A DNA stretch of 64,000 bases from Lewinellaceae bacterium (GTDB taxonomy: Bacteria; Bacteroidota; Bacteroidia; Chitinophagales; Saprospiraceae): positions 1 to 64,000 of the forward strand of contig JACJXZ010000002.1 in assembly GCA_020636375.1 (NCBI GenBank). Direction: 5' to 3'. Both the position numbers and the translations under genes were made by a program. A model generated the notes under the pieces. It did no database searches and was not told the origin of the DNA. It saw nothing but the letters and a program-made list of their open reading frames with translations. Positions 51,035 through 60,100 of the stretch are shown in pieces. Positions within the stretch are counted from its first letter, which is position 1. The number at the start of each line of letters is the position of its first letter.

Positions 51035-52480
51035 ATGGCGGAAATGACCGGAAGAGAAAAAGAAGCAGCACTATTACGCTCCTTCACCGAAATGGACCGA
51101 TCCATATTTGCCGCAGTTTACGGCCGTCGGCGGGTAGGGAAAACATTTCTGATCCGTTCGGTTTTTGAAGGCCGCTTTACCTTTCAGTTGACGGGTATCG
51201 CGCAGGTGGAGACCAAGCAACAGTTGGCCAACTTTCACGCAAGCCTGGTACGGTATTTTCCGCTTTTTGAGGACCGGCCGGTCGCCAACGACTGGTTTCA
51301 GGCTTTTCAATACTTGATCAGTGCCCTGGAAAGTATACAGGAACCGGGAAAAAAAATCGTGTTTCTCGACGAGCTGCCCTGGTTGGACACCCCCCACTCC
51401 ATATTCATCTCCGCTTTGGAACACTTCTGGAACAGTTGGGCCAGCGCACGCAGCGATGTGATATTGATCGTTTGCGGCTCTGCTGCTTCCTGGATGATCA
51501 ACGAACTGATCAACAATACCGGCGGGCTGTACAACCGGGTGACCCACCAAATCGCCTTGGAACCTTTTACCCTGGCGGAGTGCGAAGCCTTTTTCCGGGC
51601 AAAATCCCCAGGTTTTGACCGCTACCAGCTTCTGCAGTTATACATGGTTTTTGGCGGCATCCCATTTTATCTGGAAGCAATCGATCCCGGAAAAAGCGCT
51701 ACGCAGAACATCAACGACCTGTGTTTTGCGCCCCAGGGCCGTTTGCGCCGGGAATTTGGCCGGCTATATGCTTCCCTGTTCAAAAAGGCGGACAAACACA
51801 TAGCGGTCGTCGAAGCGCTGGCCCAAAAGTCAAAAGGGCTCCAGCGCGGGGAGTTGCTAAAAGCCGCCCGTTTGCCGGACGGAGGAAGCGCTACCGCCAT
51901 CCTGCGCGAGTTGGAAGAGAGCAACTTCATCCGGAAATACCAAGCTTACGGCAAGAAGAAACAGAAAGCAATCTATCAGCTCGCCGATTTCTATTCCTTT
52001 TTCTACCTGCGTTTTCTGAAGAACCGGAACCGGTTGGACGAGGATTTCTGGATCAAAGGCGTCGATACGCCCGAGGTGCGGGCCTGGAGCGGCTATGCCT
52101 TCGAGCAGGTTTGCCTTTCGCATCTCCGCCAGATCAAGAACGCGCTGGGCATTGGCAGCGTGCAGACGCAGTCTTCTGTCTGGTCGGGCAGCGACGGCAC
52201 GGAAAGCGCGCAGATCGACCTCGTGATCGACCGGCGCGACCAGGTAGTGAACCTCTGCGAGATCAAATTCTCGATCAGGCCTTTTACTATCGACAAAACC
52301 TATGCCGAAAACCTGCGGCGGAAGATCGGCATCTTCAAGGCATCTACCAAAACATCCAAAGCCGCCTGGCTGACGTTTATCACCACTTTCGGATTGACGA
52401 CGAATGTCCACGCTCAATCCCTCGTCCGCCAGTCTTTGACGATGGATGCGCTGTTTGGGGATGGAGAGCTATTCGTATGA
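51035..52480 (+). CDS. AAA-type ATPase with DUF234-like C-terminal domain
   Basis: A 481-residue protein of the archaeal-ATPase-like STAND-related group. It has Walker A GRRRVGKT (30-37), Walker B KIVFLDELPW (near 110-120), sensor VCGSAASWM, a winged-helix region (ALAQKSKGLQRGELLKAARL) and a C-terminal part with IDLVIDRRDQVVNLCEIKFS, a PD-(D/E)xK-like nuclease core (Asp, Glu, Lys). Such proteins occur near mobile elements and in toxin-antitoxin-like or defence contexts, but function is unproven. ATG 51035 is preferred over the TTG at 51029. The gene has no partner on the same strand. Confidence 0.82.
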   Translation: MAEMTGREKEAALLRSFTEMDRSIFAAVYGRRRVGKTFLIRSVFEGRFTFQLTGIAQVETKQQLANFHASLVRYFPLFEDRPVANDWFQAFQYLISALESIQEPGKKIVFLDELPWLDTPHSIFISALEHFWNSWASARSDVILIVCGSAASWMINELINNTGGLYNRVTHQIALEPFTLAECEAFFRAKSPGFDRYQLLQLYMVFGGIPFYLEAIDPGKSATQNINDLCFAPQGRLRREFGRLYASLFKKADKHIAVVEALAQKSKGLQRGELLKAARLPDGGSATAILRELEESNFIRKYQAYGKKKQKAIYQLADFYSFFYLRFLKNRNRLDEDFWIKGVDTPEVRAWSGYAFEQVCLSHLRQIKNALGIGSVQTQSSVWSGSDGTESAQIDLVIDRRDQVVNLCEIKFSIRPFTIDKTYAENLRRKIGIFKASTKTSKAAWLTFITTFGLTTNVHAQSLVRQSLTMDALFGDGELFV

Positions 52481-52554
52481 GCAGGCCGGAAATTGAAAAT
52501 ACGGCCTTTGGGCTTAGGGCTTGCGCAGCAACGTTTGCATAAAACCAATCGATA

Positions 52555-53352
52555 TCACCTGATCCGCACCACAATCCCATCCTGCAGGTGCTGCCGGCGC
52601 AGCTGCTCCAGGTGATCGGCAGCGGAGCTTTTGCTGGCGAAGGGAGCAATCAGGACCTTGTAGTAGCCCCCCTTCTGCCAGATATACAGGTTCTGCACGC
52701 CGCGCTGCCCGAGTTGCCGGAGCTGGCTCCCGGCGTTGTCCAGCTGGCGGTAGGAAGCCAGCTGAACCCCGTAGCCGGCGGTGTTCGGAGGAAGCATGGG
52801 ATATGGCGCCACATTGCCCCTGGGGGAGGTATTGTAATTGTAAGCGGAAGGGCCGGGCTGCCCGTAGCCGCGCCCGGCAGGCGCCCCGCCGGAGGGCGCC
52901 GGCGAATTGGCGTACGAATAGGCTGCCGCTCCGCCCAGCGTGCCGTTTACCGGGTTGGCATCGGACTGGCCTACGGTTTCCAGGCGGACCCGCGCTCTGC
53001 CCTTTTTCACCAGGCCGATCTTCATCGCGGCGGCTTTGGACAGGTCGATGATCACATCGGGGTCAAACGGGCCGCGGTCGTTGACGCGGACGACGACCGA
53101 TTGGCCGTTGTCCAGGCGGGTAACCCGCACCAACGTTCCCTTAGGCAGCGTCTTATGAGCGGCAGTGAAGGCTTCCATCCGGTAGACTTCCCCCAGGGCA
53201 GTACGCTGCCCGTGCAGGTAATCGGCGTAATAAACGGCAGCCCCTTCCTGGACGCCATTGTTCACAGAACTGGAATGATACTGGTAGCCTGACTGAGAAT
53301 AAATCCGGCAAACGCAAAGCAACAGTATTGCCAGGAGAGAGATATACTTCAT
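52555..53352 (-). CDS. rlpA: RlpA-like DPBB and SPOR protein, copy 1
   Basis: A 265-residue exported protein: signal peptide (LLAILLLCVCRIYSQ), a double-psi beta-barrel of septal lytic transglycosylase RlpA type (about 35-120; GAAVYYADYLHGQRTA, VRVTRLDNGQSVVVRVNDRG, PFDPDVIIDLSKAAAMKIGL), a Pro/Gly/Ser-rich linker and a C-terminal SPOR domain (about 193-265; GVQLASYRQLDNA ... YIWQKGGYYKVLIAPFAS). The NDRGPF motif of active RlpA is intact. SPOR targets denuded glycan at the division site. The ATG lies 9 bases after the 10-bp repeat array on the minus strand. Confidence 0.9.
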   Translation of the reverse strand: MKYISLLAILLLCVCRIYSQSGYQYHSSSVNNGVQEGAAVYYADYLHGQRTALGEVYRMEAFTAAHKTLPKGTLVRVTRLDNGQSVVVRVNDRGPFDPDVIIDLSKAAAMKIGLVKKGRARVRLETVGQSDANPVNGTLGGAAAYSYANSPAPSGGAPAGRGYGQPGPSAYNYNTSPRGNVAPYPMLPPNTAGYGVQLASYRQLDNAGSQLRQLGQRGVQNLYIWQKGGYYKVLIAPFASKSSAADHLEQLRRQHLQDGIVVRIR

Positions 53353-53360
53353 GATTTCTG

Positions 53361-53470
53361 ATCTTTTTCCATGTATTTCCACGTATTTCCACGTATTTCC
53401 ATGTATTTCCACGTATTTCCACATATTTCCACCCATTTCCATGTATTTCCACGCATTTCCACCCATTTCC
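53361..53470. repeat. 10-bp tandem repeat array, locus 4
   Basis: Eleven units in exact 10-base register with consensus ACGTATTTCC on the plus strand (ATGT, ACAT, ACCC and ACGC variants at the first four positions). It fills the gap between the start of rlpA copy 1 and the stop of copy 2. The period equals one helical turn. Confidence 0.92.
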
Positions 53471-53481
53471 CCATTCCATTC

Positions 53482-54312
53482 CTACTTCAGCTGCACCACG
53501 ATCCCGTCCAGCAAATACTGGCGCCGAAGCTCATTGAGGTAATCCGTAGCGCTGGCCTTATCCTGGAAGCGGGCGATGACCACCCGGTTCACGCCGTCTT
53601 TTTCCCAGATGTAAGCATGTTGCAGGCCTTGCTTCAGGAGCTGGTTGACGTAGCTTACCGCATTGGCGCCCTCATCGTAAGAAGCCAGTTGGATGACATA
53701 ACCGCTGAGCCCGGGAGCAAGCGCCCGGCCGCTGTTCAGCACAACGCCGGAGGAAGCAGCCGCCGGCTGGCCGGCGTAAGCCGAGTAGGTGTTCTGCCCT
53801 CCGCTTTCAGGCCGCATCCGGGCATCTTCAAAACCATAACTCCGGGGCTCTTCGAAGGGAGACCGGGCGCGCAGCTGCCCGGAGCGGCTGCCGGCGGGAT
53901 AGTAGTTATTGTTTTGGCCGGCGGAATATTCGGCTGGGAGGCGACCGCCGTCAATCCGTTCGATCTGCACCTGCAATTTTCCGGCGGCGACCAGGCCGAT
54001 CTGCATGGCTGCGGCGCGGGAAAGGATGATCCTGCGCTCCGGGTCGGCGCCCATTTTGTCGTTGACCCGCACCTCCACGGACTGGCCGTTGTCGAGCCGG
54101 GTGACCCGGAGCATAGTGCCGGAGGGGTAATGCTGATGCGCTGCCGTGAAAGCCTCCCTTCGGTACAGCTCTCCGTAGGAGGTCGCCTGCCCGTGCAGGT
54201 CGTCGGCGTAGTAAACGGCGATGCCTGTTTCGGGCCTGTTGCCGCCGCTTTGGGCATAAAGGCCTGCCAGAGAAAGGGATAATAAGAAGGATAGGGTAAT
54301 TTTTATTTTCAT
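53482..54312 (-). CDS. RlpA-like DPBB and SPOR protein, copy 2
   Basis: A 276-residue paralogue of copy 1 with signal peptide (LSFLLSLSLAGLYAQ), DPBB domain (AVYYADDLHGQATSYGELYR, TMLRVTRLDNGQSVEVRVND), linker and SPOR domain (YVIQLASYDEGANAV ... YIWEKDGVNRVVIARFQDKA). The DPBB motif differs: NDKMGADPERRIILSRAA in place of NDRGPFDPDVIIDLSKAA, so the Gly-Pro-Phe is lost. Catalysis may be changed or lost while glycan binding is kept. Confidence 0.88.
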   Translation of the reverse strand: MKIKITLSFLLSLSLAGLYAQSGGNRPETGIAVYYADDLHGQATSYGELYRREAFTAAHQHYPSGTMLRVTRLDNGQSVEVRVNDKMGADPERRIILSRAAAMQIGLVAAGKLQVQIERIDGGRLPAEYSAGQNNNYYPAGSRSGQLRARSPFEEPRSYGFEDARMRPESGGQNTYSAYAGQPAAASSGVVLNSGRALAPGLSGYVIQLASYDEGANAVSYVNQLLKQGLQHAYIWEKDGVNRVVIARFQDKASATDYLNELRRQYLLDGIVVQLK

Positions 54313-54439
54313 ACGCCTGAGTAGTTTATGGAGGTTGAGGAACAATGTGGTAAATAAGTGAAAGGAGACGACATGCCGACAGCGCCTGCCCGGGTTTAGA
54401 GAAAGGATAGACAGAATTGGCTGGATGAACAGAAACGGC

Positions 54440-54579
54440 AGGCCAGCAGAACGCGATCCTGTAAATCTTGTCAATCCTGTCTATTACAACAAAGACAGGG
54501 CAGTGGCGCACAGCCCTGCAAATCCTGTCTGTTTCAACCCAGGCAAAGCAGCGAAATCCAGCCCTGCCAATCCTGTCTG
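54440..54579. repeat. AATCCTGTCT repeats downstream of rlpA copy 3
   Basis: AATCCTGTCT occurs at 54473, 54520 and 54569, spaced 47-49 bases, each followed by a short lead and AAAG/AGGG rich sequence. The last copy directly touches the stop of copy 3 (54580). The same core is in the tandem units at 19.5-19.9 kb. Confidence 0.75.
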
Positions 54580-55344
54580 CTACTCAAAGCGGACGACGAT
54601 CCCGTTCATCCGGTACCGGCTCTTGAGGGCGTCGAGGTATCTTCCGGCGCTTACCTTGTCCGGGAAGGAAGCGATCACCACCCGGTTGTTGCCGTCTTTC
54701 TGCCAGATGTAGGCGTTCTCGATGTTATTGGCTTTCATTTTTTCGAGGTGTTCGACTGCATTTTCCACCTTTTTGAAGGAGGCCAGCTGGATGCCGAAAC
54801 CGAAGGTCGTCGGCGGGAGGATATAGCTGGCTGCCCGCAGGCTGGCGCTGGTTTCCGGGTTGCCGTATCCTTTGGGGGCCACGTCGGGAGACATGTTCGA
54901 ATACGGGTTAGGCGCATCGCCGTAGTAGTTGTAGCTGCTCGGCGGGGCGGAAGCGTAGGGGCTGTCGGCAGAAGCATAGGGGTTGGCGGGTGAATATCCG
55001 GCCCTTTCCACGCGCACCGTAGCGCGGCCCGATTCGACCAGGCCGATCTGCCGGGCGGCAGCTTTGGACAGGCTGATGATGTCCTTGCTGTTGGCCGCAA
55101 TGCGGTCATTGACCCGGACGTTGACGGAGCGGTTGTTCGCCGTATTGGTGACGCGGACCACCGTGCCCAGCGGGTAGCTCTTGTGGGCGGCGGAATATCC
55201 ATCCATCCGGTAGACCTCGCCGAAGGCCGTCCGCTGGCCGTTCAGCGCATCGGCGTAGTACACCGCCGTACCGGTTTCCACCTGAGCGTTCAGGCTGAAA
55301 ATAGACAGAAACAAGGATGCCAGGATTAGTGTGGCCTTTCTCAT
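54580..55344 (-). CDS. RlpA-like DPBB and SPOR protein, copy 3
   Basis: A 254-residue paralogue: signal peptide (LILASLFLSIFSLNAQ), DPBB (TAVYYADALNGQRTAFGEVY, VVRVTNTANNRSVNVRVND), linker rich in Ala, Pro, Tyr, and SPOR (FGIQLASFKKVENAVEHLEK ... YIWQKDGNNRVVIASFPDKV). The motif after VRVND is RIAANSKDIISLSKAA, again without GPF. Three adjacent copies in one direction (52555-55344) indicate tandem duplication. All begin with ATG before the signal peptide; longer frames upstream are ignored. Confidence 0.88.
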   Translation of the reverse strand: MRKATLILASLFLSIFSLNAQVETGTAVYYADALNGQRTAFGEVYRMDGYSAAHKSYPLGTVVRVTNTANNRSVNVRVNDRIAANSKDIISLSKAAARQIGLVESGRATVRVERAGYSPANPYASADSPYASAPPSSYNYYGDAPNPYSNMSPDVAPKGYGNPETSASLRAASYILPPTTFGFGIQLASFKKVENAVEHLEKMKANNIENAYIWQKDGNNRVVIASFPDKVSAGRYLDALKSRYRMNGIVVRFE

Positions 55345-55488
55345 AAGTAATTGGTTTTGAAGGAGGTTTTTGATATTATGTTTCCTATCGTTTGATCTCG
55401 GCACGAGGGGGGTAAAGATTATTAATATGTGTATAACGAACAAAATCGCCTTTTTAGCGGATTTTCCAACTATTTTTTGGAGGAAAAA

Positions 55489-56949
55489 TCATCCCTCTAC
55501 CATAGCTTCCAGGTTTTCAACCTTTTCCAGCAACCAGCTCTTGTTGAAAACAGCCCCTGCTTTCTCAATACTCTGCTGAAGCTTCGATAGTTCCTTCCGG
55601 CTTTTTTCTTTGGTGCAGTAGCCGATATTGGCCCGCAGGCCGGCCGCCCGGCGGGTGAGCTTGAACAGGTTGTGGTAGCCTTCCCGGCGGATGTCGGCCA
55701 TGAGCCGGTTGCGATGCAGGTATTGCTTAAAGGAATCGGCCAGGGAGCTGAGGGCTTCGTATTCGTCCAGGTCGTAATAGGTGCGCAACAACAGGGCCTT
55801 GGCGCCGAGGCTGTACCGCAGGTCCCGGTATTCTACCTGGATCAACAGCCGGAGGACCTCATCGTACTGGCGGGCGGCGTAGAAGTAGGAGGCCAGGTTG
55901 AAGCGGTACGCGTTTTCGCGGGCCTCTTCGGGCAGCTTTTCCCGGTAGCGTTCGATGAACTCCCGCACCCACTCCATCTCCCGCAGGCGGATGCCGGTAG
56001 TCACGATATTTTTGTAATGCCATTCCGAAAGGAGGCCGTCCTCCAACAGCAAGCCCCGGTGGAGCTGGGCCTTGTACAGCTCGAAAATCTCCGCCAGAAA
56101 GCGCGGTTCTCCTTCGTTGATCTTCTGGATGCAATAATTCTGCAGGTAGTTGTAAATGGCCTTTTGCTCGACGGCAGGAAGAGCCGCCTGATGCTGGTTC
56201 AGCACTTTGAGCGCCTCAAAATAAAAGGAGGGATCCGGGGCGGACACCATGCGGTACAACCAGTAATACATGGCAATGGCGGGCTCTCCGGCCAGCTCTT
56301 CAAAGTGCGCTTCTACGGCGCCCAGGGCCGTTCGCTGCAGCGGGTTGGAGTAGGAAACCTTCAGGATGCGGCTGCGCACCTTCATCTCGCAGGCATCCCG
56401 CAGTTTTTCCGCCAGGTAGAAGCGGTCCAGAAAATGCTGTTTCTGCTGCAGGCTGTCGTCCGTCCGCCGTTCGGAGATCGTGTTGAAATACTGGTCGGCC
56501 TCATGGGCGATCAGGTATTGCCGGTAATACCAGTTGCTGTCCTGAGTGCCTGCTCCGTTCCCGGCGCCGATAGCTTTCTCCAGCACCCTTTCGTATTGCG
56601 GATACTGCTTTTTGGCCCGCAATTGCTGCAATACGTATATGGACTGAAGATCCTCCTGCTTTTCCGCCTGTTCGATGGCCAGAAAGCGCTCAGCAAGGCG
56701 CAGGCTGTAGGTGAACAGCAGGGCCAGCTTGCCCTGGTCGTGCGCCTGCCCGGGAAAAAGGGCCTGAAAGACCGCCTCCCGGCTGCAGTTTTTCTCGTCG
56801 TACCGGGGAAAAATGTCGCTCAGGTATGCCACCAGCGCCCGCACGCCTTCGTGTTTGTTGAAGTAGGGCGAAAAGACAAATTCCCGAAACCGGGTCATCT
56901 CCCGCCGTTCAAAACTTCGCACCAGGCTGACCAGCTTGTTGCTGTACAT
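55489..56949 (-). CDS. Large helical protein of unknown function
   Basis: A 486-residue, nearly all-helical, charged protein without signal peptide or membrane segment, so probably cytoplasmic. The chain has short helix-pair repeats (e.g. LALLFTYSLRLAERFLAIEQ, AEHFEELAGEPAIAMYYWLY-like stretches, YRFNLASYFYAARQYDEVLR, LGAKALLLRTYYDLDEYEAL), suggesting a TPR-like superhelix. No catalytic motif is seen. A gene of this type, starting with MYSNKLVSLVRSFERREMTR, has no name known to me. It is divergent from the giant surface protein gene. Confidence 0.75.
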   Translation of the reverse strand: MYSNKLVSLVRSFERREMTRFREFVFSPYFNKHEGVRALVAYLSDIFPRYDEKNCSREAVFQALFPGQAHDQGKLALLFTYSLRLAERFLAIEQAEKQEDLQSIYVLQQLRAKKQYPQYERVLEKAIGAGNGAGTQDSNWYYRQYLIAHEADQYFNTISERRTDDSLQQKQHFLDRFYLAEKLRDACEMKVRSRILKVSYSNPLQRTALGAVEAHFEELAGEPAIAMYYWLYRMVSAPDPSFYFEALKVLNQHQAALPAVEQKAIYNYLQNYCIQKINEGEPRFLAEIFELYKAQLHRGLLLEDGLLSEWHYKNIVTTGIRLREMEWVREFIERYREKLPEEARENAYRFNLASYFYAARQYDEVLRLLIQVEYRDLRYSLGAKALLLRTYYDLDEYEALSSLADSFKQYLHRNRLMADIRREGYHNLFKLTRRAAGLRANIGYCTKEKSRKELSKLQQSIEKAGAVFNKSWLLEKVENLEAMVEG

Positions 56950-57129
56950 AAAAAATCAATTTTTTTGACTTCAAAAAACTTATTAATCAACTCATTTTTA
57001 ATATTTTAAATAGATTTACTGCCATAAATTTAGATAAAAAAACTCAAAAATTGACAAAAATAGTTCTTTTACTCCAGCGGATAATGTGACATTTTTGTAT
57101 CGTAACAAAACCTAAACCACCGCGCCGCC

Positions 57130-60100
57130 ATGAACAAAACTTTACTTCTGACCGCCTCAGTCCTTTTCCTGTCCATCCAGATGATGGGCCAACCCCTCCC
57201 TTGTTTTAACTTTGAAGACATCCCCGCCGGCACTCAGATCGGCCCGGCCTCCGGCAACAGCCCCGGAGATGTGCTCTTCTCCCAGGCCGGCATCCAGGTT
57301 AGCATCCAGGAAATCCTGTATCCCAATGGGACGACGGGTTTCGCGAATGCCCAAATCCTGGATGACAACACCGGCTGGCTCGACGGGCAGTTCTTCTTTA
57401 TGGGCAACAACAGCCTCCGCTTCGACCTGTCGCAGGCCGACGGCGCCCTCAACCAGCTGTGTTTTGACTTCTTCGACGGGGGCGGGGTGGAAAACTTCGC
57501 CGTCAACGGCTCTTCCGTCGCCGTCGTGGACGACTTCGCGGAAGTGGCCAGCCTCAGTTTCCCGGGGGTCACCGTCGAAGTTGATTTTAGCAACACCAAT
57601 TCCCCGGAACAAGGCACCGTCTGCATCACCGGCAACATCGAAAGCCTGCTGATCGGCGGCCAGGAGTTCGGCATCGACAACGTCTGCGCCGACGCCGTGC
57701 TGGCCTGCCCCATCGCCAACCTCCAGGCCGAGATCGTCAGCTGTGACGACAACGGCGACTACAACATCGAGGTGGACTTCGACTGGCTAAGCCCCCTGAC
57801 GGTGATCGTCAACTTTGATATCCTGATCGAAGGGGAACGCGCCGCTACCATCACCCAGGCCGACCTGCCCTACCTGCTGGAAGGCGTACAGCCGGCTACC
57901 GACGCCCTGGAATTTACCCTGGCCGTTTGCCAGAGCGACAATCCCGATTGCTGCGAATCCCTGATCCTGCAAAAGCAGTGCCCGGCCGGCGGCTGCATGG
58001 AGTTCGAAGGGCTGGCGGAAACCGTTTACGGCAACTCCGCCGGCACACCGCCCGGCACGCCTTTTTACAACGAAAGCGATATCGGCCTGCTGCTGATCCC
58101 TTTCCAGAGCCTGTTCTGGACAACCACCTACGGCGACCTCCTCGTGCTGGACGCCGCCGCCGCCCCCGAAATGACGGCCGCTTCCGGCCAGTACCTCGGC
58201 TTCGAATCCGTCAATGCCGTCTTTGATCTGACCGGTTATCCCGATCCGGTGGACAGCGTGGTGGTGGACTTCTACTACAGCGGCGGCACCGTCAACCTGG
58301 CCGCCAACGGATCCAACATCCTCATCCAGAATGCGCTCCTGCCGGGCCTGTACGCCCTGGCGCCCGGCATCACCCTGCGCGTCGTCTTTGACAACACAAG
58401 CGCCACCGAAGGCCAGCTCATCTTCGTGGGCAACATCCAGACCCTGCTCATCGGCGGCGCCGGCGACTTCCGCATCGACAACCTGTGCGTCAACCCGGTT
58501 GCCCTGCCCTGCCGCCTGGCCGGCATGTCCATCGAACTGGGGCCCTGCGACGACACCGTCGGCTTCAGCGCCACCATCAATTTCGATTACCAGGGCACGT
58601 CCGACAGCTTCAACCTGTTCGGGCCCGGCGTACAGGGCAACTACGCCTACGCCGACCTGCCGGTGACGGTGGGGCCAGTGCCAAACAACAACTCGGGCAT
58701 TTATGCCTTTTTCGCCGCCGACCTGGCGCAGGATGGATGCTGGCTGGGCGATACCATACAGGCTGTGCCCTGTACCGGCTGCGCCTTCGAAGGCTTGACG
58801 GTCAACTACCTTGGCCTGGCGCCCAACGGGCAGAACGCCATCGAGATCGACTTTGAATTGGTTGGCCCCACCGTTACGGATTTCTTCAGCGTTTATTTCG
58901 ACGGGCAGCTCTATGAGCGGTTCAGCTGGAACGACGTGCCGGCGCGCCTGCTGGTGCCCTGCAATTCCGCCAATGACGTGGTGCGGGAGATCACCGTCTG
59001 CGAAGGGGAAGACCGCTGCTGCGTCACCCTGCCCCTGATCTACCTGGAACCCTGCCCGGCGCCCTGCTCCATCGCCAACCTGCAACTGCGGCCCGGCCCC
59101 TGCAACCCCAACAACGTCTTCGATGTCACCCTGGACTTCGACTACCGCAACACCTCCGACACTTTCGAGCTGTGGCTCAACGGCAACGCCACCGGGCGCT
59201 TCTTCGCCTATGCGGACCTGCCGGTGTCGGTCAGCCCCTTCGTAGCCCCAACCAACGACCTGGAGTTTGCGGTGGTGGACGCCAGCCGCCCGGATTGCGG
59301 CGCCTCCGCCGTGCTGCCGGCTTACGACTGCGGCAACCCCTGCAACGGCCTGATCGACAGCGTGGCCTACTATCTAACAGATTGCAATGACAACGGAAAC
59401 TATTTCATCGTCATTGAACAGTTATTCCCAAACCCGCCTAACCTGGCTTTCTTGTTCTCGGCCAGTGTCGACGGGGTGTTCGCCGGCAGCTTTTCCTCCG
59501 CCAGCCTGCCCGTTGAGCTGGGGCCCTACCCCGGCAACGGCACCGCCCGCGAGGTGGCCATTTATACCCAAAATACCACCGATTGCGCCTACCGCTTCAT
59601 TACCGCACCGGTACAATGCAACAACGCCTGCCCCCTGCAGTCTGTCGCGCTGGCCGGCGATGTGCAGTGCGACGCGACGGGCTTCTACCGGGCCAAGCTG
59701 AGCGTCGAAGGCGCTGCCGTCGGCGACGTGCTGATCGTCACCTCCTCCGTCACCAATTTCTCCCTGACGGTGGCCTACGATGGCGGGCCGGTCGTAGTGG
59801 AAATGCCCGACACCGGCCAGAACTACGACGAGCTGACGGTTTGCCTGCCGCTTTCCACGACGAATACGCTCTGCTGCCTCGACATCGCCTTTGATTACAT
59901 TTGCCGGCCCTGCGACATTTTCAATTTCCGCCTGGATCCGCTGGATTGCACGGCCGACACCACCTTCTTCTTCACCGTCGATTTTGATGCACAGGGCGCT
60001 TTCAGCGATACGTTCACCCTCCAGCTCTCCAACGGTTTTGAGCAGAACTTCCTCTACAGCCAGCTGCCGTTGACGATGGGCCCCATCCCCGGGCTGGGAG

